Below are positions 44,554 to 53,219 of a stretch of 64,000 nt of DNA, piece by piece. This DNA is from an uncultured cyanobacterium (lineage in GTDB: Bacteria > Cyanobacteriota > Cyanobacteriia > Cyanobacteriales > Nostocaceae). The position numbers and the translations under genes were made by a program. A model generated the notes under the pieces. That model did not search any database. It saw nothing but the letters and a program-made list of their open reading frames with translations, and was not told the DNA's origin. The stretch is from positions 1-64,000 of the forward strand of contig CAINGU010000032.1 of NCBI GenBank assembly GCA_903848645.1, written 5' to 3'. How positions within the stretch are numbered: position 1 is the stretch's first letter; each line of letters begins with the position of its first letter.

Positions 44554-45378
44554 ATGAGTTTTGATAACGTTTGTAAACTACTAGCAGAAAAATATCCCTT
44601 TGATTTTGCTAAATGGTTACTTCCTCAAGAACCAAAAACAATCAAAGTCTTAAAAACCGAATTGAGTATAGAACCAATTCGTGCTGATTTTGTCACTTTC
44701 TTACAAACAGAAAATCGCATTTTACATATTGAATTTCAAACCAACCCACAATCTAAACCTCCCATTCCGTTTAGAGAGTTAGACTATTCAGTGAGATTAA
44801 TCCGTAAATATGAAGTTCCTGTAACCCAAGTAGTGATTTTCTTACAAGAAACAGATGATCCAATTGTTTTTACTGAAGAATATGTTAACGAAACAACCAG
44901 ACACCGTTACCGTGTCATCAGAATGTGGGAAGAAGAACCAGAATTATTTTTGGATAATCTGCCATTATTACCATTAGCACCATTAACCCGGACAAATTCA
45001 CCCCAAGGTTTATTATCCCAGATTGCCAATAATGTTGCTAAAATTGCAGATAGGGAGACTAAACAGAATATTGCAGCTTACACAGAGATTTTAGCAGGTT
45101 TGCGGTTTGAGAAAGACTTTATTCGTCAATTGTTAAGTGAGGATATTATGCAAGAATCAGTCATTTATCAGGACATTTTGCAGAAGGGAGAAGGAAAAGA
45201 AGCAGTTAAATTTTGTCTAATGTTACTTAATCAAAGATTTGGAGAAATTGATTCTGAAATAATTAACAGAGTTAAAATTCTACCTGTGGAACAGCTAGAA
45301 AATTTAGGTGCTGCGTTGTTTAATATTTCCGAAATTGCTGATTTAGTAACTTGGTTAAATCAAGAAGATCATCATTAA
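44554..45378 (+). CDS. Rpn-type nuclease / DUF4351 protein
   Basis: A 274-aa protein of the Rpn (recombination-promoting nuclease, transposase_31-like) superfamily. Near residue 50, ADFVTFLQTENRILHIEFQT provides the D...E-x-Q arrangement of a PD-(D/E)XK core. The C-terminus (about 225-270, LMLLNQRFGEI to VTWLN) is the DUF4351 domain common in cyanobacterial members, preceded by an EGKEA linker. Members of this family are fast-evolving and often phase-variable. It is divergent from the GUN4-TPR gene, 211 bp away. A biological target is not known. Confidence 0.85.
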   Translation: MSFDNVCKLLAEKYPFDFAKWLLPQEPKTIKVLKTELSIEPIRADFVTFLQTENRILHIEFQTNPQSKPPIPFRELDYSVRLIRKYEVPVTQVVIFLQETDDPIVFTEEYVNETTRHRYRVIRMWEEEPELFLDNLPLLPLAPLTRTNSPQGLLSQIANNVAKIADRETKQNIAAYTEILAGLRFEKDFIRQLLSEDIMQESVIYQDILQKGEGKEAVKFCLMLLNQRFGEIDSEIINRVKILPVEQLENLGAALFNISEIADLVTWLNQEDHH

Positions 45379-45447
45379 TAGTGATTTTTGGGTTGGGTTT
45401 TCTCAATCCAAATAAAAATATTATGCGTTAAGTATAAATACAATGAA

Positions 45448-45466
45448 GGGCGCAGTGTCTGCGCCC
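45448..45466. repeat. GGGCGCAG palindromic repeat, copy 2
   Basis: The perfect 8-bp stem GGGCGCAG / CTGCGCCC has a TGT loop and is followed by CCTACG. It sits between the convergent Rpn-type and CobO-like genes and may serve as their shared transcript end. Confidence 0.65.
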
Positions 45467-45472
45467 CTACGC

Positions 45473-46609
45473 TTAAAAATCAACCCCCCGTTTCAATTCC
45501 ACACCTTGATTTGCATAGTGTTTATGACAGTAAACCTCAGAGTGAATACTAGCTAAATCAAAATAAGCGGGTTGATTTTGACAGCGCCCAGTAATGATCA
45601 CTTCTGTATCACGGGGTTTACGTAATAAAGCTTGGACAATGGGATCAACAGGTAACAATTCTAAATCCACAGTGGGATTGAGTTCATCGAGAATAATAGT
45701 TTTATACACACCAGAAGCGATCGCAATTTTGGCAATTTCCCAACCTCTTTCCGCTTCTATATAGTCTAAATCTTGACGAGAATTCCGCCAAACAATGGCA
45801 TCGCGTCCACACCGTTGATGATCTACCACTTCAGGATAAGATTGTTGTAAAGCCGCTATAGCTGCATCTTCAGTATAGCCACTCCCACCTTTGAGCCACT
45901 GCATAATTAATACACGGGTAGAACCAGGATGATTGATACCTCGACCAATAGCTTGTAAAGCCTTACCCAAAGCACTGGTAGATTTACCCTTACCTGCACC
46001 TGTATAAATTTCAATCCCTTCAATAAACAATTCTGCCGCTGTGGGGTGGTGGTGGGGTTTCATTTCTGAATGCAAATCCGCAATATCTAATAATTGTTGC
46101 GGTGCAGCGCGTCCAGTCGCAATGATTTCCAATTCTTGGGGTTTAGATTTTAAAGTGTTTACTACTTCATCCACCGATAACAAACCCAAATCCAAAACCG
46201 GGTTAATTTCATCCAAAACAACTACTGAATACAACCCGGAAGCGATCGCACCTTTAGCTACATCCCAACCCCGTGCAGCTTCTGTTCTATCAAAAGGTGT
46301 AATTTGATCATGGCCAAAAAACTCCGCCCTTCCTGTGCGAACCTGATCAATTAAATGGGGAAACCCGCGTTGTAAAGCAGTTATCGCTCCATCCTCATCA
46401 TAATCCCGTTCTGGCCCCTTCAAAAACCGCAGCAATAAAACGCGGCTAGAATCACTGGGTGTATTAATTCCCAAACCAATCGAGCGCAAAACCACCCCTA
46501 AAGCCGCTTGGGACTTACCTTTCCCAATACCATCATAGACGTGAATTTGACCCGTAAGCCGCTCAGAACGCACTTGCGCTGTGCGAATACCGATACCGTT
46601 CCTTGTCAT
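45473..46609 (-). CDS. Duplicated CobO/BtuR-like P-loop protein
   Basis: A 378-aa protein made of two fused CobO-like (corrinoid adenosyltransferase family) domains, about residues 18-190 and 197-378. Each has its own P-loop, GIGKGKS (27-33) and GAGKGKS (204-210), and Walker-B-like VLDEIN (131-136) and ILDELN (near 315). Single-domain CobO adenylates cobyrinic acid a,c-diamide or cobalamin. Whether the fused form keeps this activity is unproven, because adenosyl transfer has been shown only for the single-domain enzymes I know. It is convergent with the Rpn gene and divergent from fraC. Confidence 0.85.
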   Translation of the reverse strand: MTRNGIGIRTAQVRSERLTGQIHVYDGIGKGKSQAALGVVLRSIGLGINTPSDSSRVLLLRFLKGPERDYDEDGAITALQRGFPHLIDQVRTGRAEFFGHDQITPFDRTEAARGWDVAKGAIASGLYSVVVLDEINPVLDLGLLSVDEVVNTLKSKPQELEIIATGRAAPQQLLDIADLHSEMKPHHHPTAAELFIEGIEIYTGAGKGKSTSALGKALQAIGRGINHPGSTRVLIMQWLKGGSGYTEDAAIAALQQSYPEVVDHQRCGRDAIVWRNSRQDLDYIEAERGWEIAKIAIASGVYKTIILDELNPTVDLELLPVDPIVQALLRKPRDTEVIITGRCQNQPAYFDLASIHSEVYCHKHYANQGVELKRGVDF

Positions 46610-46694
46610 CTTTTGAAAAGCTATAAAGTGGCAATTCCTTATCTTAACGAAACTAGAGTCTAGGGTGTGGGGTTTTATCCCTACGTATTAAAGC

Positions 46695-46722
46695 TTGACA
46701 TATGTATTAATAAAATTAATCT
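46695..46722 (+). promoter_or_regulatory. Possible sigma-70-type promoter for fraCDE
   Basis: TTGACA (46695-46700) is followed 16 bp later by TAATCT (46717-46722), about 125 bp upstream of the fraC ATG. The -35 is perfect and the -10 is weak. Confidence 0.4.
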
Positions 46723-46847
46723 AAATATCCTGTCGCCCCCAGATCATAAATGCCATAACAATGAGATAATTGCCGATTATCCGTATTCTTTCAGTTATAC
46801 TCTGTACAACCAAGTCAAAAAAACGTAATCACCTTGTTGCAACCATT

Positions 46848-47384
46848 ATGTCTGATGAATTATCACTACCCGTAATTTTTCCTCTTGGGGCAATATTTTT
46901 TGAAATATTATTCTTACTAACTGCCATTCCTATAGAAGCTTATGTTCTCAATAAGTGGCTGAAGTTTGATAAAAAAACTAGCATTTTTTACGCCATTGCC
47001 TTAAATGTTTTTTCTAGTGTCATTGGCTGGATTGTGTTTTTCACAGTCGAACCAATGTTACCTATCCCTATCAAAGCAGAATTGATTAATTATGTATTTT
47101 TTAATAAGCTTCAAAATCCCAGCATTAGCACAATTATAGTTCTGTTATCGTTTACTATTTTTCTAGCAACTTTTTTAGTTAAATTTCTCCTAATAAAGAT
47201 GCTGATAATTTTTATGGATGAAGGAGGAAAAAAAGCAGAAACGGAAATTGTCTCTTCCCAACAAAGAGCCAGTTATATGAATATAGCTAAGTTGCAAAAC
47301 ACTAATCTAATCATTGCCACATTAATAGCAAATTCCCTCAGTTATACTGCCATAACCGTCATCATATTAATTCGCTCTCGGTAA
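46848..47384 (+). CDS. fraC: Filament integrity protein FraC
   Basis: A 178-aa polytopic membrane protein, first gene of the fraCDE operon. Fra proteins are needed for long filaments and for septal structures through which cells of heterocystous cyanobacteria exchange material. Four hydrophobic segments and the family start SLPVIFPLGAIFFEILFLL (from residue 5) are visible. I start at ATG 46848 rather than 46770 because FraC proteins begin just before this segment. fraD follows after 29 bp. Confidence 0.87.
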   Translation: MSDELSLPVIFPLGAIFFEILFLLTAIPIEAYVLNKWLKFDKKTSIFYAIALNVFSSVIGWIVFFTVEPMLPIPIKAELINYVFFNKLQNPSISTIIVLLSFTIFLATFLVKFLLIKMLIIFMDEGGKKAETEIVSSQQRASYMNIAKLQNTNLIIATLIANSLSYTAITVIILIRSR

Positions 47385-47413
47385 AATGATCAATATTAAT
47401 CAGAGGTAATCAA

Positions 47414-48436
47414 ATGGACTCATTATTTAAAGATGTATTGGGCGTATTTAAATATATTCAAGATTTATTTGCAGGAGTTCAAAAACTCTTCACACCAGCC
47501 AAAGCATACTCGTGGCAGACATTTATTTACTTGAGTCTTTTTTCTTGGGGAATATCATATTTTGCTGTAGGGTATATTAAAGATATTATTGCCTTTTGTG
47601 GTTGGCTGTTTTTGTTAGCAGGAACAGCTTGGTATACTACCGATGATCCTTTAAGAGTTCCAGGCACTTTTATGCCAGTAGGGGCATTAATAACAGGCTT
47701 TTTAGTTAGTGTCTTTGCCTTTGGACATCAAGAGAATGTATTAACAGCTAAAACTATAGTTATTTGGCCGACACTAGCCGCAATTGTCACCGCTATACCT
47801 AACTTCTTTGAAGGCACAGGAGGAACATCAGCAAAAGCTAAACTTCCTAAAATACAAGATCGCCAAAAAGTTGTAGTTTTGTTAGCCTGGTGTATGTTAA
47901 TTAGTTGTTGGCTTCAGTTTTACTTCGTCATAGATAAATGGTTAAAAGAATATCCTAGCTTACGTGCAGACAATTTCCATAAAAGTGCTTTTGTAATTAG
48001 ACTAGAACCACCAGCGCAAAAACCGAAAACTGGTGATTTAATTTTAAATAAATTGCAACCCTTAGTTAATCAACAAATTGCTAATAAACCTTGGTCAGAA
48101 GTAGAAAAATGGTTAGAGAAAGCTGATCAGCAACTAGGCAACTTGGGAAGGAAAACGATTAATAGTAACTTAGGTAAATCTCAAGAAAAGCTACTCTGGC
48201 GAGTTGAACCCCGTGTAGTAAATATCAAGTCTGGATATAGGCTAGATATTTTGACAATTTGGGGCGGTCCAAGTGCCAATTCTAAAGGATATTACTGGAA
48301 AAAATCTTGTCTGATTCAACCATCTACTTCTGGCAAACAAATAGATAATCAAAACACAGTTGCCAGGATTTCTTGCGATCGCTTGAGTAAATTTATCATT
48401 GGTTCTCCACCACCACAGCAGTCAGGGAAAAATTAA
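47414..48436 (+). CDS. fraD: Filament integrity protein FraD
   Basis: A 340-aa protein. The N-terminal half (about 30-200) has around five membrane segments, and the C-terminal part (about 180-340) is an extracytoplasmic region with a short coiled-coil-like stretch (PLVNQQIANKPWSEVEKWLE, about 216-235). This is the FraD architecture; FraD localises to septa between cells in filaments. It lies between fraC and fraE with gaps of 29 and 15 bp, so the three are one operon. Confidence 0.87.
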   Translation: MDSLFKDVLGVFKYIQDLFAGVQKLFTPAKAYSWQTFIYLSLFSWGISYFAVGYIKDIIAFCGWLFLLAGTAWYTTDDPLRVPGTFMPVGALITGFLVSVFAFGHQENVLTAKTIVIWPTLAAIVTAIPNFFEGTGGTSAKAKLPKIQDRQKVVVLLAWCMLISCWLQFYFVIDKWLKEYPSLRADNFHKSAFVIRLEPPAQKPKTGDLILNKLQPLVNQQIANKPWSEVEKWLEKADQQLGNLGRKTINSNLGKSQEKLLWRVEPRVVNIKSGYRLDILTIWGGPSANSKGYYWKKSCLIQPSTSGKQIDNQNTVARISCDRLSKFIIGSPPPQQSGKN

Positions 48437-48451
48437 CAATTAAGAATTACC

Positions 48452-49231
48452 ATGAATGTAATTAGAACTGTTGTCATGGCTAAGAATGTGTTTCAGGAAG
48501 TGATCCGCGATCACATCCTGTACATCATCGGTTTTTATGCACTCATCCTGGCTATTGCCTTTCGGGCAATTCCCGAATTTGCTACCACCACCTTTGATAA
48601 AATATTTTTAGACTTTGGTTTGGCAGCCATGAATGTCATTGGTTTAATTGTGGCTATATTTATCGGTACAGGATTAGTTAATAAAGAAATTGAAAAACGC
48701 ACCATCTTAGTATTAATTTCTAAACCCATCAGTCGCAGTGAATTTATTGCTAGTAAATATTTAGGGCTATCAGCAGTTTTGGCGGTTTTAATTACCACAA
48801 TGACAATAATCTATTTAGGATTTTTGCAATTTGGTAAAGTATCCTATCCAGCTACTAGTATTTTTTTGGCAAGTCTGTTCATATTTTTTCAATTATGTTT
48901 AATGACTGCCATAGCTATTACACTAGGAGTTTTTACTAGTTCCCTCATAGCCACAGCACTAACATTTGCAGTCTATTTAATGGGGAATATTACTCAAGAT
49001 TTAGTTGCATTAGGTAGATTAAGTAATAACCCAAGCATGGAACGCATTACCCAGAGTTTATATCTGATATTGCCAGATTTATCCAGATTAGATTTAAAAA
49101 ATGATGCTGTTTATGGTTTACAAGCACTACCTGACACAATCACATTAATTACCAATGCAGGTTATGGCTTACTTTACAGTTTCATGTTGTTAGCAATTGC
49201 CATTCTCATTTTCTTACGAAGAGAGTTTTAA
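48452..49231 (+). CDS. fraE: ABC-2-type permease FraE
   Basis: A 259-aa membrane protein with six hydrophobic segments and the ABC-2 permease pattern, including NKEIEKRTILVLISKPISRSEFI (written in two parts: NKEIEKRTIL at about 77-86 and VLISKPISRSEFI after it). As third gene of fraCDE it is the FraE transporter component. No ABC ATPase is encoded next to it, so the ATPase must be elsewhere. It is needed for filament integrity and heterocyst maturation in Anabaena. Confidence 0.87.
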   Translation: MNVIRTVVMAKNVFQEVIRDHILYIIGFYALILAIAFRAIPEFATTTFDKIFLDFGLAAMNVIGLIVAIFIGTGLVNKEIEKRTILVLISKPISRSEFIASKYLGLSAVLAVLITTMTIIYLGFLQFGKVSYPATSIFLASLFIFFQLCLMTAIAITLGVFTSSLIATALTFAVYLMGNITQDLVALGRLSNNPSMERITQSLYLILPDLSRLDLKNDAVYGLQALPDTITLITNAGYGLLYSFMLLAIAILIFLRREF

Positions 49232-49375
49232 ATAACATCATCACTATGATTTGCTTGATTAATTTGATTTAGATGATTATTAAACGCAGATGGACGCAGA
49301 TAAACGCAGATTAATTTTGTACTTCATTAAACTAGAAAATGCTATAATTGATCAGAGAAATTAGATTTCAGGATT

Positions 49376-50266
49376 TTATTCCTCATCTCCCCAGGTTTTT
49401 AGTTGCAAATAAACTAATAATAATGTTACTGCTAAGAGAACCGTTGCTACCGCTGCGGCATAACCAAAATCAAATTGGGCAAAGGCTTCTTGATATGTAT
49501 AGTAAACCAACAAATTAGTAGAATTTAAAGGACCACCACCAGTCATGATATAAACAGATTCAAAACTGCGTAATGTAAAAATTGCAGTAGTAACAGTGGC
49601 AAATATTAGCGTTGATCTTAGTCCTGGTAAAGTAATATGCCAAAATTGCTGCCAATCATTAGCACCGTCTAATTCCGCAGCTTCATAGCGACTAGGGGGA
49701 ATTGCTTGTAACCCAGCTAAAAAAACCACCATATTAAAGCCAATTTGTTTCCAAATACTGAATATAATAATTACTGGCATTGCCCAAAAGGTATCTCCTA
49801 ACCAGGAGACTGGGGCAATACCATATATACTTAACAGTCCATTGACTGGACCTGGATCTTGAAACAACCAGCGAAATCCTAAACCCGCAGCCACCAGTGA
49901 GATAATAGAGGGGAGAAAATAGGCACTTCGTAAAATTCCCCGCATGGCAATGGAACGGTTTAATAATACCGCGAGTCCGAGAGGAATCACTAAACTGGGA
50001 AGGAGAGTAGCCGTGGTAAAATAAACAGTATTAACAATAACTTGCCAAAAATCCGCATTAACTAATAATCGCCAATAATTTTTTAATCCCACCCAATAAG
50101 TACCGCTAGAAGTAAAACTACCAGCAGTAAAACTGAGGTAAAATAAATAGATAATTGGCCAAATTATAAACAAACCTAACAAAATTAGTGCTGGTGCGAG
50201 AAAAATCCCAGCAGCAATTGTATCATTATCTAGCAGTTTGATCTCAGAAGAAGAAGATGTTTTCAT
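49376..50266 (-). CDS. Carbohydrate ABC transporter permease (MalF/UgpA family)
   Basis: A 296-aa inner-membrane permease with six hydrophobic segments. The EAA loop (EAAELDGANDWQQFWHITLP, about residues 195-214) contacts the ATPase. It belongs to the carbohydrate-uptake-1 type (MalF, UgpA, LacF). The second permease, binding protein and ATPase are not in the window, so the substrate cannot be named. It is followed on the same strand after 38 bp from the rdgB stop side, with no functional link apparent. The start ATG 50266 precedes a charged N-terminus. Confidence 0.88.
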   Translation of the reverse strand: MKTSSSSEIKLLDNDTIAAGIFLAPALILLGLFIIWPIIYLFYLSFTAGSFTSSGTYWVGLKNYWRLLVNADFWQVIVNTVYFTTATLLPSLVIPLGLAVLLNRSIAMRGILRSAYFLPSIISLVAAGLGFRWLFQDPGPVNGLLSIYGIAPVSWLGDTFWAMPVIIIFSIWKQIGFNMVVFLAGLQAIPPSRYEAAELDGANDWQQFWHITLPGLRSTLIFATVTTAIFTLRSFESVYIMTGGGPLNSTNLLVYYTYQEAFAQFDFGYAAAVATVLLAVTLLLVYLQLKTWGDEE

Positions 50267-50304
50267 CTGTTTGTTTTTAAAGTAAGGAATTCCTGGGAAT
50301 GCCT

Positions 50305-50880
50305 TTATAAAACTTTCATTAACTGGGGAACTAAAGCTTTTAAAGCATTACCACGATGACTAATGGACTTTTTTAACTCTGTTGTCATTTGGGCAAAAGT
50401 CAATTGTTTCTCTGGTACATAAAAAACCGGATCATAACCGAAACCACTATCACCAGAGGGTGCAAACAAAATTTCACCATGACAAATACCCTCAGATTGA
50501 ATTACTATTTCTCCTTGAGGATTAGCAACGGCGATCGCACAAACAAACTTAGCTTGACGATTTTCCTGATCACCTAATTCTCTTAATAACCTAGCAATAC
50601 GTTCTAGATCATTGTTACCATAACGAGCAGAATACACTCCTGGCGCACCATTGAGGGCATCTACCGCTAAACCAGAGTCATCAGCGATCGCCCAATTCTT
50701 TGTAAATTTGGCAATTTCCGAGGCTTTAAGACAAGCATTTGCCGCAAAAGTTTCTCCAGTTTCTTCTACATCCAAATCTTCCGGTTTTAAAGCTAATTCC
50801 CAACCAGAATCAGCTAAATAAGCTTGCATTTCCCGCAATTTACCGGGGTTTCCTGTCGCTACTACAAGTAATTTAGTCAT
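50305..50880 (-). CDS. rdgB: XTP/dITP diphosphatase (RdgB/HAM1)
   Basis: A 191-aa housecleaning enzyme that hydrolyses non-canonical purine nucleotides (dITP, XTP) to monophosphates. The N-terminal TGNPGKLREM (8-17), the DDSGLAVDALNGAPGVYSAR block with catalytic Asp (about 67-86) and the C-terminal SHRGNALKAL motif are intact. Length is normal. It is upstream of the sugar permease on the same strand and downstream of the phosphohexomutase gene. Confidence 0.95.
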   Translation of the reverse strand: MTKLLVVATGNPGKLREMQAYLADSGWELALKPEDLDVEETGETFAANACLKASEIAKFTKNWAIADDSGLAVDALNGAPGVYSARYGNNDLERIARLLRELGDQENRQAKFVCAIAVANPQGEIVIQSEGICHGEILFAPSGDSGFGYDPVFYVPEKQLTFAQMTTELKKSISHRGNALKALVPQLMKVL

Positions 50881-50959
50881 TAGTCAGTTGTTAGTTGTGA
50901 GGAAAGGGGAAAGAGGTAAAAGGTAAAAGTTTTACCAATTACCAATTACCAATGACCTA

Positions 50960-52402
50960 TTAATTTGATTCAGCCCAATTTTTTGCCCAAGCTAGAGTTT
51001 TGTGAACTTCTTCTAGAGTTGCTGCTTCACAATAAAGGCGTAAAACTGGTTCAGTTCCGCTAAATCGAATCATTAACCAACTTTGATCAGCCAGACGGAA
51101 TTTATAACCATCTATTGTTTGACAACCGATTACCGCTTTACCTGCAATTTCCGTCAAAGGTTGGGATTGCAATTGTTGTAAGAGTCGCCCTCTAACTTCC
51201 ATATTTGCTAAAGGTAAATCAATGCGATCATAGGTTGATGAAAAATCAGTTTGTTGTTGTAAATAGCGATAATACTCACCTAAATCCAACCCTGATTCCA
51301 CCACAGCCTCTAATACATAAAGTGCCGATAATAAAGCATCACGTTCGGGAATATGGCTACCATAGCCAATACCACCGGATTCTTCACCACCTAGTAATAC
51401 CTGCGTCGCTAACATTCGGTCAGCAATGTATTTATAACCTACTGGTGTTTCATGAATGGAAAGGTTATGTAATGCGGCTACGCGGGGCATTAAGTCAGAA
51501 CCGCTGACAGTTTTGACGATTTCGCCCTGAAAGTTCCGCCGCAGGGTCAGGTGGTCAATTAAGATGGGAATTAAGATTTGAGAACTGAGGAAATTAGCAT
51601 CTTGATCTACTGCGGCAATGCGATCGCAATCGCCATCAAATACTAAACCTACCGTTAAACCCGGTTGATTTGTGTCTCGGTGGGTTTTTATGACTGTAAA
51701 TAGCCGTGAAAGGTATTTTGGTAAAGGTTCAGGCGCACCACCTTCAAACAGAGGATCACGTTCGCTATTAATTTCCTGAACTTGTTCCCCCAATAGTCGT
51801 GCTAACCCGCCAGCAGCCGCCCCGTGCATAACATCCACAAATATTGTTAATTTGCCAGAAGCAATAACTTCCTTAATTTTGCCAATATCCACTTTAGAGG
51901 CTAATACTTGACAATAACTCGGCCAAGGATCAAAAGTTTCTTCTTTGCCTGGAGTCGCTGCCGGTGGCACTTTTTCTGATAATAAAGCTTCTATCTCTTG
52001 GGTAACTTCCGCTGGAACAGAACCACCAAAAGCACTTTTAACTTTTAATCCTAAATATGTACCAGGATTATGACTGGCTGTAACAACTAATGCCCCCAAA
52101 GCCTGGAGTTCTTTAGCTGCCCAACTAAAAGCTGGAGTTGGCGCGTAAGTTTCGCTAAACAGGACATCAAAACCAACTGCGGTAACAGCATTAGCAACAA
52201 CACGGGCAAACTCTTCCGCCATAAATCGGCGGTCATAACCGACAATAATTGTCCGGCTACCTACCTCGGAAAAGTAAGTCTTATGTAAGACTTTGGCTGC
52301 TACGGTTGCTACTAAAGCTAGGCGTTCAAAGGTAAATTCCTCACCTATCACACCTCTCCAGCCATCTGTACCAAACTTGATTGGGTTAGTTACAACTGGC
52401 AT
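50960..52402 (-). CDS. Phosphoglucomutase/phosphomannomutase family protein
   Basis: A 480-aa alpha-D-phosphohexomutase. The phospho-serine is S110 in TASHNPG, the metal loop is DGDCDR (about 258-263), and the sugar-binding loop is GEESGG (near 345). The N-terminus IKFGTDGWRG is the family opening. It interconverts hexose 1- and 6-phosphates; whether glucose, mannose or glucosamine is preferred cannot be decided from these motifs. The family start at ATG 52402 is supported by the conserved N-terminus. Confidence 0.9.
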   Translation of the reverse strand: MPVVTNPIKFGTDGWRGVIGEEFTFERLALVATVAAKVLHKTYFSEVGSRTIIVGYDRRFMAEEFARVVANAVTAVGFDVLFSETYAPTPAFSWAAKELQALGALVVTASHNPGTYLGLKVKSAFGGSVPAEVTQEIEALLSEKVPPAATPGKEETFDPWPSYCQVLASKVDIGKIKEVIASGKLTIFVDVMHGAAAGGLARLLGEQVQEINSERDPLFEGGAPEPLPKYLSRLFTVIKTHRDTNQPGLTVGLVFDGDCDRIAAVDQDANFLSSQILIPILIDHLTLRRNFQGEIVKTVSGSDLMPRVAALHNLSIHETPVGYKYIADRMLATQVLLGGEESGGIGYGSHIPERDALLSALYVLEAVVESGLDLGEYYRYLQQQTDFSSTYDRIDLPLANMEVRGRLLQQLQSQPLTEIAGKAVIGCQTIDGYKFRLADQSWLMIRFSGTEPVLRLYCEAATLEEVHKTLAWAKNWAESN

Positions 52403-52446
52403 AAAAATATCCTAAATTTCTAACTGATGATTTTAGCATTTATTAA

Positions 52447-52516
52447 GTAATGGGTAATTGGTAATGGGTAACTGGTAATGGGTAACTGGTAATGGGTAAC
52501 TGGTAATGGGTAATTG
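52447..52516. repeat. Five tandem 14-bp units
   Basis: Five head-to-tail copies of GTAATGGGTAACTG (outer units with T for C) occupy the gap between the phosphohexomutase and purN genes. They belong to the TAATTGG-type short tandem repeats also at 20674-20699 and 32970-33000. Confidence 0.9.
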
Positions 52517-52562
52517 GTCAGATAAATTCTGATGACTCTTTCTGCCTTTTACCTCTTGCCTT

Positions 52563-53210
52563 TTACCTTTGACTTAACAGAGAAATTGCCATTGGTAAAA
52601 TCCGATGCTCCTGTACTTGAATTCTCGCGTGTAGTGTTTCCGATGTATCATCTGGTAGCACGGGAACAGCCGCTTGGATTAAAATTTCGCCACTGTCAAC
52701 TTCTAAAGAAACAAGATGGACACTACAGCCAGTGATTTTGACTTTAGCAGCTATTGCTTGTTCTACAGCCTGTACTCCCTTAAAACTCGGTAATAAACTG
52801 GGATGAATATTAATCATGCGATTAGGAAAAGCGTCAATTAACACTTGTGTTACTAATCGCATCCATCCCGCCATAATCACAAATTCCACATCATACTGCT
52901 GTAATGTTTGGGCAACTTTACTATCAAATTTTTTCCGATTTTTACAATCACGATGATTTAATAATATCGCTTCTACACCCCACTTTTCAGCCCTAGCTGC
53001 TGCCTTAGCATCTGGATTATTGTAAATTAAAACTTGAATTTTGGCGTTAATTTTACCCTCGGCAATAGCTTGGGCAATTACTTCAAAATTACTACCATTC
53101 CCAGAAGCCATAATTCCCAGTTTCAAAGGCTGATTTTTTGAATCTTGGTAATTATAAATATCAGGAGAAATCAGACTAAAAGAAGGCTTTATTGGGGCAT
53201 CATCAATCAT
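52563..53210 (-). CDS. purN: Phosphoribosylglycinamide formyltransferase (GAR transformylase)
   Basis: A 215-aa enzyme transferring the formyl group from 10-formyl-THF to glycinamide ribotide in purine synthesis. The catalytic pair N134 and H136 lies in NIHPSLLPSFKG, and the substrate loop LGIMASGNGSNFE is at about 31-43. An N-terminal extension of about 28 residues precedes the usual start and is of unknown role. An in-frame ATG at residue 34 is internal to the fold, so the longer start is kept. It lies 9 bp downstream of the pilin-like gene. Confidence 0.95.
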   Translation of the reverse strand: MIDDAPIKPSFSLISPDIYNYQDSKNQPLKLGIMASGNGSNFEVIAQAIAEGKINAKIQVLIYNNPDAKAAARAEKWGVEAILLNHRDCKNRKKFDSKVAQTLQQYDVEFVIMAGWMRLVTQVLIDAFPNRMINIHPSLLPSFKGVQAVEQAIAAKVKITGCSVHLVSLEVDSGEILIQAAVPVLPDDTSETLHARIQVQEHRILPMAISLLSQR

Positions 53211-53219
53211 AAATAATGA

